Below are positions 34,393 to 43,436 of a stretch of DNA of 64,000 nucleotides, in pieces. Source of the stretch: Pseudomonas lini (lineage in GTDB: Bacteria; Pseudomonadota; Gammaproteobacteria; Pseudomonadales; Pseudomonadaceae); assembly GCF_964063345.1 (NCBI RefSeq), contig NZ_OZ061318.1:4278001-4342000 (forward strand), read 5' to 3'. The stretch's first letter is position 1. Every line of letters starts with the position of its first letter. Under the pieces are notes generated by a model. That model saw only the letters and a list, made by a program, of their open reading frames with translations, searched no databases and was not told where the DNA came from. Both the position numbers and the translations under genes were made by a program.

Positions 34393-35340
34393 ATGAGTCG
34401 CCAATTGCACGCCCAGACCTACGTCTGGCTGCACGTGTTTTCGTGTGCCGCGCGGCACTTGTCCTTCACCCGTTGCGCCGAAGAACTGCACATCACGCCG
34501 GGGGCGGTCAGTCAGCAAATTCGCCAACTGGAAGAGCGGCTGGGTTTTCGCCTGTTTCATCGTCGCGCCCGGGGCGTGGAATTGAGCGCCGAAGGCCAGC
34601 GATTGGCTATCACCGTCAACGAAGCCTACGGCAGCATCGATGCGGAATTGCGACGACTGGATGCGGGAATGATCAGCGGGATTTTGCGATTACGCTCGAT
34701 TCCATCGTTCCTGAGCAAATGGCTGACCCCGCGCCTGCCGCGTTTGCAACAGCGCTTTCCGGATATTCAGTTGCGGCTGGTGGCCGAGGACAGCAGTGTT
34801 CCGTTGCACGAAGGCTATTTCGATCTGGCGATTGACCTGAACGACGGCAGTTATCCCGGATTGTTATCCACAGCCTTGTTGGATGAGCAGATCTTTCCGG
34901 TGTGTGCCCCGAGCCTGCTTCGCGGCCGGCCGCCACTGCACGGCCCGGCAGACCTGGTGCATTTTCCGTTGCTGCACGACATCACCGCCTGGCGCGGCAG
35001 TTACGAGTACGCGGAATGGGAGTTTTATCTCAACGCCATTGGCTTCGAGGGCGCGGATGTGCGGCGCGGGCATACCTTCAATCGCAATCATCTGACCATC
35101 GAAGCGGCGATTGCCGGGATGGGCGTGGCGATTGCGCGGCGAACGCTGCTCAACGATGAACTGGAGCGCGGGACGTTGATCGTGCCATTTGGCCTGGCGG
35201 TGCCTAATCACAAGCGATACGTGCTGCTCTATGCGCCGGGCGCGCTGAGTCATCCGGGCGTACGCGCGGTGCATGACTGGCTGGTGGAAGAGGCGGGGAT
35301 ATTTCGTAGTCTGCATCCGCTGGCAGAGCGGCAGATGTGA
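34393..35340 (+). CDS. LysR-family regulator, GcvA/DsdC-like
   Basis: A 315-residue LysR regulator. The helix-turn-helix is at residues about 20-60 ([20 protein letters not shown]), and a periplasmic-binding-like effector domain follows. The GcvA-type block [20 protein letters not shown] and the divergent placement next to sdaA suggest serine-responsive control of the sdaA-sdaC operon. That is inferred from arrangement. Confidence 0.85.
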   Translation: MSRQLHAQTYVWLHVFSCAARHLSFTRCAEELHITPGAVSQQIRQLEERLGFRLFHRRARGVELSAEGQRLAITVNEAYGSIDAELRRLDAGMISGILRLRSIPSFLSKWLTPRLPRLQQRFPDIQLRLVAEDSSVPLHEGYFDLAIDLNDGSYPGLLSTALLDEQIFPVCAPSLLRGRPPLHGPADLVHFPLLHDITAWRGSYEYAEWEFYLNAIGFEGADVRRGHTFNRNHLTIEAAIAGMGVAIARRTLLNDELERGTLIVPFGLAVPNHKRYVLLYAPGALSHPGVRAVHDWLVEEAGIFRSLHPLAERQM

Positions 35341-35554
35341 GCCGCCAAGACATCAAGCAGGGGCGACCGAACTCCCGACATTAACAGCGCTTTTACCCGT
35401 TGTCCGGCTTTTTTTGCGTATGAATATTTATCTTTTTTTAGGGGTTGAATTATCCAGCGTACACACCGATTGTGTAACCAAGAGGTCACGGTGATGACGC
35501 CCAAGGGGCTAGCTGACCGGCCTCTCGCGAGCTAGCTGAAATAAGGGAAGAACT

Positions 35555-35962
35555 ATGCAAATCCAAGTCAATAGCGATAACCATATTCAAAGCAGCATCC
35601 GACTGGAGGAGTGGGTACGAACTACCATTGAGAGCACGCTCGAACGTTATGAAGAGGACCTGACCCGCGTCGAGGTCCACCTGCGGGACGAGAACGGCGA
35701 CAAGCCCGGTCCCCACGATATGCGCTGCCAGCTGGAAGCGCGGCCAAAAGGCCACCAACCGATTTCTGTCACTCATAAAGCCGCTAACCTGGAACTGGCG
35801 ATCGACGGTGCGGCCGAAAAACTCGAACATGCGCTTGAACATCTGTTCGGCAAACTGCGGGGCAAACCACGTGCCGCTGTGGTGCCGTTCGAAAGGCCTA
35901 CGGCCGATGCGCTGCTGGAAGACGAGTTTCTCGAGAACGAACAGGCTGCACAAAATGGCTGA
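35555..35962 (+). CDS. HPF/RaiA-family ribosome-associated protein
   Basis: A 135-residue protein of the ribosome hibernation-promoting factor family. It shows the beta-alpha-beta start MQIQVNSDNHIQSSIRLEEW, the basic-acidic strand RVEVHLRDENGDKPGPHDMR and the helix DGAAEKLEHALEHLFGKLRG. It is longer than the canonical 100-residue HPF next to rpoN and is a separate paralogue. It may bind ribosomes in stress or stationary phase; that is family inference. AGGGAAG precedes the ATG, and an intrinsic terminator follows. The 214 bases before it (35341-35554) hold no gene that I can recognise. Confidence 0.8.
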   Translation: MQIQVNSDNHIQSSIRLEEWVRTTIESTLERYEEDLTRVEVHLRDENGDKPGPHDMRCQLEARPKGHQPISVTHKAANLELAIDGAAEKLEHALEHLFGKLRGKPRAAVVPFERPTADALLEDEFLENEQAAQNG

Positions 35963-36007
35963 GGCCTGATTCACTTTTTACCTTCCCACGTTCTCTCCAC
36001 CTAAAAA

Positions 36008-36039
36008 ACGGGCCTGCTTATGCAGGCCCGTTCTTGTTT
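36008..36039 (+). terminator. Intrinsic terminator after the HPF-like gene
   Basis: 10-bp stem ACGGGCCTGC/GCAGGCCCGT with loop TTAT, preceded by six A residues and followed by TCTTGTTT. Confidence 0.85.
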
Positions 36040-36075
36040 CTGGTATTCGCCGGCTCCTGTGGTTCCATGAAAACC

Positions 36076-36346
36076 TGTGGCGAGGGAGCTTGCTCCCGCT
36101 GGGGTGCGAAGCGGCCCATAACCAACCAGTGAGGATAAATCGGACCTGTAGGAGCCAGCGGTGCGGCGATCCGACTTGTCGGCGAAAGCGCACTTAAGGA
36201 CGCCTTCGCCGGCAAGCCTGGCTCCTACGAAAAGCGGCTTGCTCGCTTAACTGACTGGCATTAGCCAGTGCGGTGTGTCAGGCAAATCTCGTTAGCAGGT
36301 TTCACGACTGCTTCGCAGCCGAGCGGGAGCAAGCTCCCTCGCCACA
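36076..36346. repeat. Outer REPIN (TGTGGCGAGGGAG type) interrupted by another REPIN
   Basis: The left arm TGTGGCGAGGGAGCTTGCTC continues to GGTGCGAAGCGGCCC. The right arm begins CGACTGCTTCGCAGCCGAGC and ends CTCCCTCGCCACA. The arms match those of the intact REPIN at 38827, but here the middle is expanded by a second, unrelated REPIN (36147-36228). With the upstream terminator it fills the gene-free stretch 35963-36377. Confidence 0.8.
36147..36228. repeat. Inner REPIN (TGTAGGAGCCAG type) nested in the outer one
   Basis: TGTAGGAGCCAGCGGTGCGG at the left and the inverse GCCGGCAAGCCTGGCTCCTAC at the right; this is the same family as the element at 4627. It lies wholly between the arms of the outer REPIN. 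Confidence 0.8.
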
Positions 36347-36377
36347 AAGTGTCAGACCTCAGCCCCTGGCTCAGTAA

Positions 36378-38711
36378 TCAAAACGCGACCGAAGTCTGCA
36401 CATACACCGTCCGCGGTTCTCCCACGTACTTGCCCTTGTTGTTGTCATCGAACGAGCGGGTGAAGTACTGGTGGTTGAGGATGTTCTTCATCCCCACCGC
36501 CACATTCAGGTCCGACAGCTTCGGCCCAAAGTCATACGCCGCGCGGCTGCTGAACAACATATAGCCTGGAATCTTTCCGGTGTTGCCATCGGCGCTTTCG
36601 GCCGAGGTGTTGGTGTTGTCAGCGAACTGATCACTCTGATAGCTGCTGTCCAGGTTCAGTTTCCACGCGCCTTCGGTATAACCCACGCCAACCGTGCCTT
36701 TGTGTTTCGAGGAGAACGGTACACGATTGCCCTTGTTCGGCCCGTCTTCGCGGATGGTTGCGTCCACATAGGCGTAAGTCGCGTACACATCGAAACCGGC
36801 CAGCGCCGGGCTCAAGTCGTCGAGGGCGTAATTGATGCTGGTTTCAATGCCTTGATGACGTGTTTCGCCTCGTGCGATCACCGAGTCGTTGGTTTGATTG
36901 CTTTCATATTGGTTGTCGAAGTTGATCAGGAACGCACCAATCTCTGCCCGCAACGCGCCGTTGTCGTAACGGGTGCCCAGCTCCCAGGTGCGCGCCTTCT
37001 CTGGTTTGACTTCGCCGCTGGTCACCCGGTTAGGCATCTGGCTGTACTGCACGGTGCCGAACGATCCTTCGGTATTGGCGTAGAGGTTCCAGCTGTCGGT
37101 CAGGTGATAGAGCACATTCAACGCCGGCAGGGCGGTGTTGTAGTCACCCTTGTATTTCACGTTGGTCAGGTTGTTGGTTTGCTGCGACTCGATCATTTCG
37201 TAGCGGATGCCCGGAGTAATCGTCCACTTGCCGATGTCGATTCGGTCATCGACAAAGAACGCGTTGGCCTCGGTGCCGCCCCGGGTATCGCGGTCGTTGC
37301 GGCTGTTGGTGGTTGGGTATTCGTTGCTGGCTATCGGCGTGCGGTAGCGCAGTTCGTGGCCGGCCTCGTTGATGTAGCGATAGCCGATGCCGACTTCATG
37401 GCTGGTCTGGCCGAGATCGAAGCCTTGGGCGAAACGGGTTTCCAGGCCACGTACCCAATACTCGCGTGGCGACAGCGAGAGGAACGTGCCCTGATCCAGA
37501 TAACCGCTGCGCAGGGTTTTGGTGAAGAAGGTATTGGCGGTGAACTCGCGGCGATCTTCCTGATAGCGATAGCCGAAGTTGAACATCGTGCGGCGGCCCC
37601 AGAACTGGTCTTTCGGGCGGGTCGACTGATACGGGTCAGCATCGTAATCGGCGACGTTCAGCCCGCCGGGCATGTCCGCGTTGCCTTCGTAGTACTGGGC
37701 CATGGCGTTGAAACTGTTGGCGTCATCGAGCTGGTATTTGCCTTTGAGGATCAGGTCGTCGATTTCAGTGTCGCTGTGTTCGCGCCAGTCGCCACCACGG
37801 GTGCCCGAGTACAGAATCGCACCGCCCAGACCGTTATCGGCCGTGCCGCCGGCCAGCAAGTTGCCGGTGGTTTTGAAGCCGTCATGGCTGGACGATGGAC
37901 TGGTTTCGGTCTGGAAGCCGCCCTTGACCGTCGGCTCATCGGGAATGGCGCGAGTCACGAAGTTGACCACACCGCCGACGTTCTGCGGCCCGTAGCGCAC
38001 CGCACCGCCGCCGCGCACCACGTCGACCGCGTCCATGTTACCCATGCTGATCGGCGCAAACGACAACTGTGGCTGACCATAAGGTGCGAAGGGCACCGGA
38101 ATACCATCCATCAATACCGTGGAGCGGGAAGCCAGCCGAGGGTTGAGCCCGCGAATGCCGAAGTTAAGTGCCATGTCATGGCTGCCGGTGCCGTTGTTGT
38201 CTGGCGCATTGACCCCCGGGATGCGGTTGAGCACGTCCCTGGCCTGAGTCGCGCCTTGGCGTTCGAATTCTTCGCGGCGGATTACATCGCGAGCGCCGGG
38301 GTGTTCGAAGACGTTGGTTTGCGCCGCATCGCCGAGCCAGTCGCCGACTACTTTAGAGGTGTCCAGCTCCAGCGCCGCATCACCCGCCGGTTGCAGGCTG
38401 AAGGCATTGTTGCCCTCGGCGCGGGCTTGCAGGCCGGTGCCTTCGAGCAATGCGTTCAAGCCCTGCGAAGGGGTGTAGTTGCCTTCCAGGCCGCGACTTT
38501 GCACACCGCTGGTAACTTGCGAGCCAAAGGAGATCAGCACGCCGGCTTCACGACCAAACTGGTTGAGTGCGTTCTCCAGCGAGGACGGCGCGATGTGGTA
38601 CGGCTTGGCATCAGCGGCATGCACCAATGGCAGAGTGCCGAAGCTCAGGCTGGCGCCCAGCAAGAGTTGGCGCAAGGTGCGAACCATCGGTGTGAGACGG
38701 GTGGGTTGCAT
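36378..38711 (-). CDS. fecA: Ferric citrate TonB-dependent receptor FecA
   Basis: A 777-residue outer membrane receptor. A signal peptide ends near VHAADA. Residues about 36-110 are the STN signalling domain (SLENALNQFGREAGVLISF) that contacts FecR. The plug follows (VVGDWLGDAAQTNVFEHPGA, NRIPGVNAPDNNGTGSHD, GIRGLNPRLASRSTVLMDG), then a 22-strand barrel ending in Phe. Similarity to E. coli FecA runs over the whole length and is very close in the plug, so dinuclear ferric citrate is the expected ligand. The start chosen is ATG 38711; a later Met (MVRTLRQLL) is possible. It is co-oriented with fecI and fecR, with a REPIN between fecR and fecA. Confidence 0.93.
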   Translation of the reverse strand: MQPTRLTPMVRTLRQLLLGASLSFGTLPLVHAADAKPYHIAPSSLENALNQFGREAGVLISFGSQVTSGVQSRGLEGNYTPSQGLNALLEGTGLQARAEGNNAFSLQPAGDAALELDTSKVVGDWLGDAAQTNVFEHPGARDVIRREEFERQGATQARDVLNRIPGVNAPDNNGTGSHDMALNFGIRGLNPRLASRSTVLMDGIPVPFAPYGQPQLSFAPISMGNMDAVDVVRGGGAVRYGPQNVGGVVNFVTRAIPDEPTVKGGFQTETSPSSSHDGFKTTGNLLAGGTADNGLGGAILYSGTRGGDWREHSDTEIDDLILKGKYQLDDANSFNAMAQYYEGNADMPGGLNVADYDADPYQSTRPKDQFWGRRTMFNFGYRYQEDRREFTANTFFTKTLRSGYLDQGTFLSLSPREYWVRGLETRFAQGFDLGQTSHEVGIGYRYINEAGHELRYRTPIASNEYPTTNSRNDRDTRGGTEANAFFVDDRIDIGKWTITPGIRYEMIESQQTNNLTNVKYKGDYNTALPALNVLYHLTDSWNLYANTEGSFGTVQYSQMPNRVTSGEVKPEKARTWELGTRYDNGALRAEIGAFLINFDNQYESNQTNDSVIARGETRHQGIETSINYALDDLSPALAGFDVYATYAYVDATIREDGPNKGNRVPFSSKHKGTVGVGYTEGAWKLNLDSSYQSDQFADNTNTSAESADGNTGKIPGYMLFSSRAAYDFGPKLSDLNVAVGMKNILNHQYFTRSFDDNNKGKYVGEPRTVYVQTSVAF

Positions 38712-38826
38712 GGAGGGCGATCCTGAGAAGGTTGAATCAAGGGGGCTTTCCTTCTCTGTCACGCCAGATCTGAAAAACGGCTCACGCTGGATGAATATTT
38801 TTTCTGGGATGACGCAGGTTGGCTTT

Positions 38827-38957
38827 TGTGGCGAGGGAGCTTGCTCCCGCTGGGTTGCGAAGCAGCCCCAAACTTTCCGCTGTGGTCTTTCATAAAGATT
38901 GCGTGCATCGGGTTACGACTGCTTCGCAGCCGAGCGGGAGCAAGCTCCCTCGCCACA
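38827..38957. repeat. REPIN between fecR and fecA
   Basis: TGTGGCGAGGGAGCTTGCTC at the left, and the inverse GAGCAAGCTCCCTCGCCACA at the right. It sits in the 268-base gap (38712-38979) upstream of fecA. Transcription from fecI-fecR would have to pass through it. Confidence 0.9.
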
Positions 38958-38979
38958 GGTTATGTGCGTTGATCAAGAT

Positions 38980-39918
38980 TCAGGCCCGTGCCTCGACCGT
39001 CACCCAATACCGGGTAAAACGCCTCACCTTCACCGGCAAACTGATTTCCAGCAGATCAAGAATCCGCTCGCTGTCGTCCAGTGGATAAGTCCCGGAAATC
39101 AGCAGGTCGGCAACATTCGTCGCGCAATTGAGCTGCCCCCGGCGATAGCGACCGAGTTCATCGAGGAAATCCCCCAGGCGCATGTGCGCAGCCACCAGCA
39201 TGCCGTCGGCCCAGGCGCCGCTATTGGCGTCCAATGGCAGAGGAGCGCTGATGCCGCGTGTGCCGAAGCTCAACTTCCGGGCGGTTTGCAGCATCCGTGG
39301 CGACCCGCCATCGGGCGTCAATTCGACGCTGCCTTCGAACACCGCCACGTGAGTGTGATCGGAAAACTGTCGCACGTTCAGCCGCCCACCTTGGGTTTTC
39401 AACAGGCCTTGTGCGGTCTGTATTTCAAACGCCTGGGCGGCGGTCAGCAGCATTTCGCCTTCCAGCAAGCGGATCAGCCGCTGCTGACTTTCGACTCGCA
39501 CATCGACCGAGCTGGCGGTATTGAGCTGAACTTGGTTGCCATCACCGAGCGACACTTTGCGTCGCTGGCCGATCGGGCTGCGGTAGTCGGCCAGCAACGG
39601 CGTCAACGGATTGTGCTCACGCATGCCCCAGGTGACCGCGCAACCTGCGCCGAGAATCAGCAATAGCTTCAACGCCTGACGACGGCCGGCGGATTTCGGT
39701 GCGTTGAGGGCGGCGTGGGCCAGCGGTGAAGACAAACCGCGCAAGCGTTGATTGACCCGCTGAATATGTTCCCAGGCCCGTCGATGTTCACCGTGAGCAT
39801 CGAGCCATTGCTGCCAGGCAATTTGCTGGCGCGGGGTTAACGGTCCTTGCTGGACTTCCATCCACCAGTGCACGGCCTGCCCGGCCACTTGAGAGGAGAA
39901 ATCCGCTGGGTTGTTCAT
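38980..39918 (-). CDS. fecR: FecR-type anti-sigma/sigma-activating membrane protein
   Basis: A 312-residue FecR family protein. The cytoplasmic N-terminal domain begins AVHWWMEVQQGPLTPRQQIA with the conserved WxxW-type tryptophans (W-LDAHGEHRRAWEHIQ). One membrane segment is near residues 88-105 (LKLLLILGAGCAVTW). The periplasmic FecR domain (YRSPIGQRRKVSLGDGNQVQL, QTAQGLLKTQGGRLNVR) passes the signal from the FecA N-terminal domain to FecI. It overlaps fecI by four bases (ATGA), so the two are translationally coupled. Confidence 0.92.
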   Translation of the reverse strand: MNNPADFSSQVAGQAVHWWMEVQQGPLTPRQQIAWQQWLDAHGEHRRAWEHIQRVNQRLRGLSSPLAHAALNAPKSAGRRQALKLLLILGAGCAVTWGMREHNPLTPLLADYRSPIGQRRKVSLGDGNQVQLNTASSVDVRVESQQRLIRLLEGEMLLTAAQAFEIQTAQGLLKTQGGRLNVRQFSDHTHVAVFEGSVELTPDGGSPRMLQTARKLSFGTRGISAPLPLDANSGAWADGMLVAAHMRLGDFLDELGRYRRGQLNCATNVADLLISGTYPLDDSERILDLLEISLPVKVRRFTRYWVTVEARA

Positions 39919-40403
39919 AGTGCGAAGTAGCAGCGCATCGCCGCTTTGTTCAGGTGCCGTTTGACGGTGGCAATGGAAATGCCCAGTTCGGCGGCGATCT
40001 GTGGATAAGTCAAACCATCGAGCTGAGCCAGCAGAAAGGCGCGTTTGACCAGGCGCGGCAAACCGTCGAGCAACTGGTCGAGCTCCATCAGCGTCTGCAG
40101 AATGATCGCCCGATCTTCCTCCGACGGCGCGACGATTTCCGGCATCTGCGCCAGCGCATCGAGGTAGGCGCGCTCCAGATCCTGACGGCGGTAATGATTG
40201 AACAGCACACGCTTGGCGATGGTGGTGAGGAACGCCCGCGGTTCGATGATCTGGGGCGTTTCCCGTGCCGTCAGCACTCGAATGAACGTGTCCTGGGCCA
40301 GATCCGCGGCGCTGTCAGGGCAGCCGAGTTTGCGTCGCAGCCAACCGGTGAGCCAGTTGTGATGGGCGTGATAAAGGACTTCGACGGTAGAGGCTGACGA
40401 CAA
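39915..40403 (-). CDS. fecI: FecI-type ECF sigma factor
   Basis: A 162-residue ECF sigma factor. Region 2 is CPDSAADLAQDTFIRVLTAR; region 4 is GLTYPQIAAELGISIATVKRH. I place the start at TTG 40403, because GGAG lies eight bases upstream and family similarity (VEVLYHAHHNWLTGWLRRKL) begins right after it. The only in-frame ATG codons lie 40 or more codons upstream, running into a REP element. The expected target is the fecA promoter, activated when FecA senses ferric citrate. A palindrome just upstream may be a Fur site. Confidence 0.88.
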   Translation of the reverse strand: MSSASTVEVLYHAHHNWLTGWLRRKLGCPDSAADLAQDTFIRVLTARETPQIIEPRAFLTTIAKRVLFNHYRRQDLERAYLDALAQMPEIVAPSEEDRAIILQTLMELDQLLDGLPRLVKRAFLLAQLDGLTYPQIAAELGISIATVKRHLNKAAMRCYFAL

Positions 40404-40437
40404 CGGAACCGCTCCGGACGCATTTCGATACGTTAGA

Positions 40438-40452
40438 GAACAAGAATTGTTC
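40438..40452 (-). promoter_or_regulatory. Palindrome upstream of fecI, possible Fur operator
   Basis: GAACAAGAATTGTTC is a perfect 6-3-6 inverted repeat 35 bases before the proposed fecI start. fecIR operons are normally Fur-repressed. The match to the Fur consensus is only partial, so this is a candidate. Confidence 0.4.
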
Positions 40453-40537
40453 GCATTGTAGGGGTGGGGCCTGGATCCGGCAATCGGCTCTTGGTTGGTT
40501 TCTCTGATCCGATGATCCGGAGACCGCGTCATCGTTC

Positions 40538-40634
40538 TTCGCGAGCAAGTCGGATCGCCGCACCGCCGCTCCCACATTCAACCGCATTCCTCTGAGAGAA
40601 CGCGGTCACCTGTGGGAGCGGGCTTGCTCGCGAA
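40538..40634. repeat. Pair of REP elements, back to back
   Basis: Left element TTCGCGAGCAAGTCGGATCG running to CGCTCCCACA, then a 34-base spacer, then TGTGGGAGCGGGCTTGCTCG. It lies between fecI and the AraC-type gene. Confidence 0.8.
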
Positions 40635-40674
40635 GGCGGCCGCACAGGCACCGAAAATCCACTCGACTGCAGCG

Positions 40675-41559
40675 CTACCGCAAAAACGCCTGCCGATATT
40701 CCCCGGGCGTGCCACCCAACGCCTGGCGAAACCGGTTGGTGAAATGACTCGCACTGGCAAACCCACAAGCCAACGCAATATCCCCCAGCGGCTGCGACGT
40801 CCCGCGCAACAACTCTCGCGCGCGGCTCAGTCGCCGAGCCAACACATACTGATGCGGTGGCAAACCGAAGCTCACACGAAACATCCGCGCAAAATGATAT
40901 TCAGACAACGCACACAATGCCGCCAACTGCCCGAGGCTGATGGCTTCGGCCATTTGATGGTCGATGAACTCCACCAGCTGGCGCCGTTGATGCGCTGCCA
41001 ATCCACCTTTGAGGCGCAAGCCCTGACGCACGCCGACCTGGCTGAGCAGGGCATGGTTGAGCATTTCGTGGGCCAGGCTGCTGGTGAGCAGGCGTTCGCC
41101 GGGTTCATCCCAGTTGAGGGCGATCAACTGTCGAAAGCGCCGGGCTTGCTGCGGGTCTTCGAGGAACGTGCGCTCGCGCAACTGCAATTCCCGGGGTTCA
41201 CGATCCAGCAGCGTGACGCAGCCAAGGGCAAATTGTTCGGGGCTGAAATACAGGTGGGCCAGGCGAATATCGCCATTGATCACCCAGCCTGACTGATGAT
41301 CGGCCGGCAGAATGCACAGCTTGTCCGGGCCGCCCTTGTTACCTGGCTGGTCGCGGCGAAAGGTCCCGGTGCCGCCGGCGATGTAGCAAGACAAAGTGTG
41401 ATGACTTGGCGCTTCGTAGTCCTGAGCGTCATGGTGGTTGTTCCACAAAGCTGCAGCCATGCCGTCACCGAGCTCGGCGCTGTGCTCCAAGCGAGCATTG
41501 GGCGAGCGGTTAAGCGCTTGAAAGACTTGCAGGGTATCGAGTGACACTGGTGCGGCCAT
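40675..41559 (-). CDS. AraC-family transcriptional regulator
   Basis: A 294-residue regulator with an N-terminal cupin-like sensing domain (DYEAPSHHTLSCYIAGGTG, LAHLYFSPEQFAL) and a C-terminal double helix-turn-helix (ISLGQLAALCALSEYHFARM, then PLGDIALACGFASASHFTNR ending GGTPGEYRQ). It is divergent from an EamA exporter gene across a REPIN, which suggests that it controls that exporter. The inducer is unknown. Confidence 0.88.
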   Translation of the reverse strand: MAAPVSLDTLQVFQALNRSPNARLEHSAELGDGMAAALWNNHHDAQDYEAPSHHTLSCYIAGGTGTFRRDQPGNKGGPDKLCILPADHQSGWVINGDIRLAHLYFSPEQFALGCVTLLDREPRELQLRERTFLEDPQQARRFRQLIALNWDEPGERLLTSSLAHEMLNHALLSQVGVRQGLRLKGGLAAHQRRQLVEFIDHQMAEAISLGQLAALCALSEYHFARMFRVSFGLPPHQYVLARRLSRARELLRGTSQPLGDIALACGFASASHFTNRFRQALGGTPGEYRQAFLR

Positions 41560-41695
41560 GATCGGTTCTCTCCAACGCTTTGCATCCTACTCCGTAGACG
41601 TTGACCTGCCAGCCCGCCGGCTGACAAAAGCGCAAGTTTATGCAAGTGCGCCCACGATTGGCGCAGCACACTGGACCCCTAATCAGGCAATGCAC

Positions 41696-41820
41696 TGTGG
41701 CGAGGGAGCTTGCTCGCGCTTGAGTGCGCAGCGCTCACAAAACTGGCGAAATTTGCCAGGCTTGGGGCCGCTACGCAGCCAAGCGTCGGAACGCCGCCCG
41801 GAGCAAGCTCGCTCGCCACA
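41696..41820. repeat. REPIN in the AraC/EamA intergenic region
   Basis: TGTGGCGAGGGAGCTTGCTC at the left, and the inverse GAGCAAGCTCGCTCGCCACA at the right. It occupies nearly half of the 295-base divergent promoter region, so promoters must lie in the flanks. Confidence 0.85.
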
Positions 41821-41854
41821 AAGTGAACAGCATTGCCCATCCGGAGCTGTCGCC

Positions 41855-42757
41855 ATGAACCTTTCGCTGTATCTACTGACCGTGCTGATCTGGGGCACCA
41901 CCTGGATCGCCTTGAAATGGCAACTGGGCGTGGTGGCGATTCCGGTGTCGATCGTCTATCGCTTCGGCCTCGCCGCGTTGGTACTGTTCGCGCTGTTGCT
42001 GCTCAGCCGGCGCCTGCAACCGATGAACCGTCGCGGGCATTTGATTTGCCTGGCGCAGGGGCTGTGCCTGTTCTGCATCAATTTCATGTGCTTCCTCACC
42101 GCCAGCCAGTGGATCCCCAGCGGTCTGGTTGCCGTGGTCTTTTCCACCGCCACCTTGTGGAACGCCTTCAATGCGCGGGTGTTCTTCGGCCAGAAAATTG
42201 CCCGTAACGTGCTGATGGGCGGCGCGTTGGGCTTGCTCGGGCTTGGCCTGCTGTTCTGGCCGGAGCTGGCCGGTCATACCGCCAGCCCCGAAACCTTGCT
42301 CGGGTTGGGTCTGGCATTGCTCGGCACCTTGTGTTTCTCGGCCGGCAACATGCTGTCGAGTTTGCAACAGAAGGCGGGCCTGAAACCCCTGACCACCAAT
42401 GCCTGGGGCATGGCTTACGGTGCGGCGATGTTGTCGGCGTGGTGCCTGGTCAAAGGCATCCCGTTCGACATGGAATGGAATGCCCGCTACATCGGGTCGT
42501 TGCTGTACCTGGTGATTCCCGGCTCGGTGATCGGCTTTACCGCTTACCTGACACTGGTCGGGCGCATGGGGCCGGAGCGGGCGGCGTATTGCACCGTACT
42601 GTTTCCGGTGGTGGCGCTGAATGTGTCGGCGTTTGTCGAAGGCTATCAATGGACGGCGCCGGCACTGGCGGGGCTGGTGCTGGTGATGTTGGGGAATGTG
42701 CTGGTGTTCCGTAAGCCCAAGGCGTCGATGGTGCAGGGGAATGGCAAATTGGCCTGA
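41855..42757 (+). CDS. EamA/DMT-superfamily transporter
   Basis: A 300-residue membrane protein with ten predicted helices and two EamA repeats. The first begins LYLLTVLIWGTTWIALKW; the second ends ALAGLVLVMLGNVLVF. Members export amino acids or other metabolites; the substrate is not predictable. The start is ATG 41855 with CGGAG upstream. The open frame runs 99 codons further upstream through the REPIN, but that part is not coding. The divergent AraC regulator is the probable controller. Confidence 0.85.
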   Translation: MNLSLYLLTVLIWGTTWIALKWQLGVVAIPVSIVYRFGLAALVLFALLLLSRRLQPMNRRGHLICLAQGLCLFCINFMCFLTASQWIPSGLVAVVFSTATLWNAFNARVFFGQKIARNVLMGGALGLLGLGLLFWPELAGHTASPETLLGLGLALLGTLCFSAGNMLSSLQQKAGLKPLTTNAWGMAYGAAMLSAWCLVKGIPFDMEWNARYIGSLLYLVIPGSVIGFTAYLTLVGRMGPERAAYCTVLFPVVALNVSAFVEGYQWTAPALAGLVLVMLGNVLVFRKPKASMVQGNGKLA

Positions 42758-42767
42758 GGTTTTTAAA

Positions 42768-42797
42768 GATTGAGCGCGTATTACTTAGCGCTCAATC
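42768..42797. terminator. Inverted repeat between converging genes
   Basis: 10-bp arms GATTGAGCGC/GCGCTCAATC with a 10-base loop, TTT on the minus side and C-rich sequence on the plus side. It overlaps the last codons of the DUF2165 gene. It is probably a modest bidirectional terminator. Confidence 0.6.
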
Positions 42798-43294
42798 CTC
42801 AATGCCACATACATCAATAGTGGCAGCGTAAAATCAACAATATGCCGGGCCCAGTCCTTGGCATTCCATGCCTGTGATTTATCCATGTTGAACCATTCGA
42901 CGCCGATAACCTGCAGGCAGACGTAATAGATGAACAGGCCGATCATTAAACCGATAATCGAGAATTTTTTTGCTTCGTGAAACTCTTTGGCTGAAGCATT
43001 CAGTTTTCGATAGAGGTGGTAAGTGCCCATCAGGCAATAAACGGTATAAGTTACTTCCAGGGTGATGATAAGCCAGTAAATCCGGTGGTGAAGGATGGGC
43101 GAGGTGATGGCCCGATAGTTGGTTTTTTCGCTATTATAGGCCGTGTCCATGCTCAGGACGTGGCCGACATATTCGTAGTTGGTAGCGTAATCTGTAAAGT
43201 TGCTATACATCACGAGCAAGCCGAAAAAACTTATGTAAGCCATCAGTAGTATTTTGCTGATTCTGATGGTTTTAGCGGTTGTAAGGCTGTTCAA
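42785..43294 (-). CDS. DUF2165 small integral membrane protein
   Basis: A 169-residue protein with four membrane helices (ILLMAYISFFGLLVMYSNFT, IYWLIITLEVTYTVYCLMG, SIIGLMIGLFIYYVCLQVIG, HIVDFTLPLLMYVAL) and the family residues GVEWFNMDKSQAWNAKD. The function is unknown. The only suitable start is TTG 43294, which has GGAG ten bases upstream; the next Met (MAYISF) lies inside the first helix. Base composition is clearly A+T-richer than its neighbours, which hints at horizontal origin. Confidence 0.8.
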   Translation of the reverse strand: MNSLTTAKTIRISKILLMAYISFFGLLVMYSNFTDYATNYEYVGHVLSMDTAYNSEKTNYRAITSPILHHRIYWLIITLEVTYTVYCLMGTYHLYRKLNASAKEFHEAKKFSIIGLMIGLFIYYVCLQVIGVEWFNMDKSQAWNAKDWARHIVDFTLPLLMYVALRIER

Positions 43295-43402
43295 ATTAAG
43301 CGCGCTCCATAAAAATTATTCGTAGGGTCGAGTCAGTAATGGAGAGTCTATAGCGCTTAATTTTTTTTCGTCAGTGGACTGAATTGCAAGTTGTGTAGCG
43401 AG

Positions 43403-43434
43403 CGGGCAGCCGTTTAAAAACGCCTGCCCGTTTT
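43403..43434. terminator. Hairpin downstream of the hydroxyacid dehydrogenase gene
   Basis: Stem CGGGCAG/CTGCCCG with a 14-base loop. TTTT follows on the plus strand, but the nearest ending gene is on the minus strand, where no T-run follows. The terminator role is uncertain. Confidence 0.45.
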
Positions 43435-43436
43435 AG

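Noticed and set aside
36471..38726. 751-residue open frame antisense to fecA
   Set aside because: fecA is certain on the other strand; the antisense frame lacks any family signature or ribosome-binding site.
40404..40577. N-terminal extension of FecI
   Set aside because: It would add residues translated from a REP element and intergenic DNA; sigma factor similarity starts at the TTG 40403.
41558..41854. N-terminal extension of the EamA transporter through a REPIN
   Set aside because: The sequence is repeat-derived and lacks similarity; the ATG at 41855 fits the first membrane helix.
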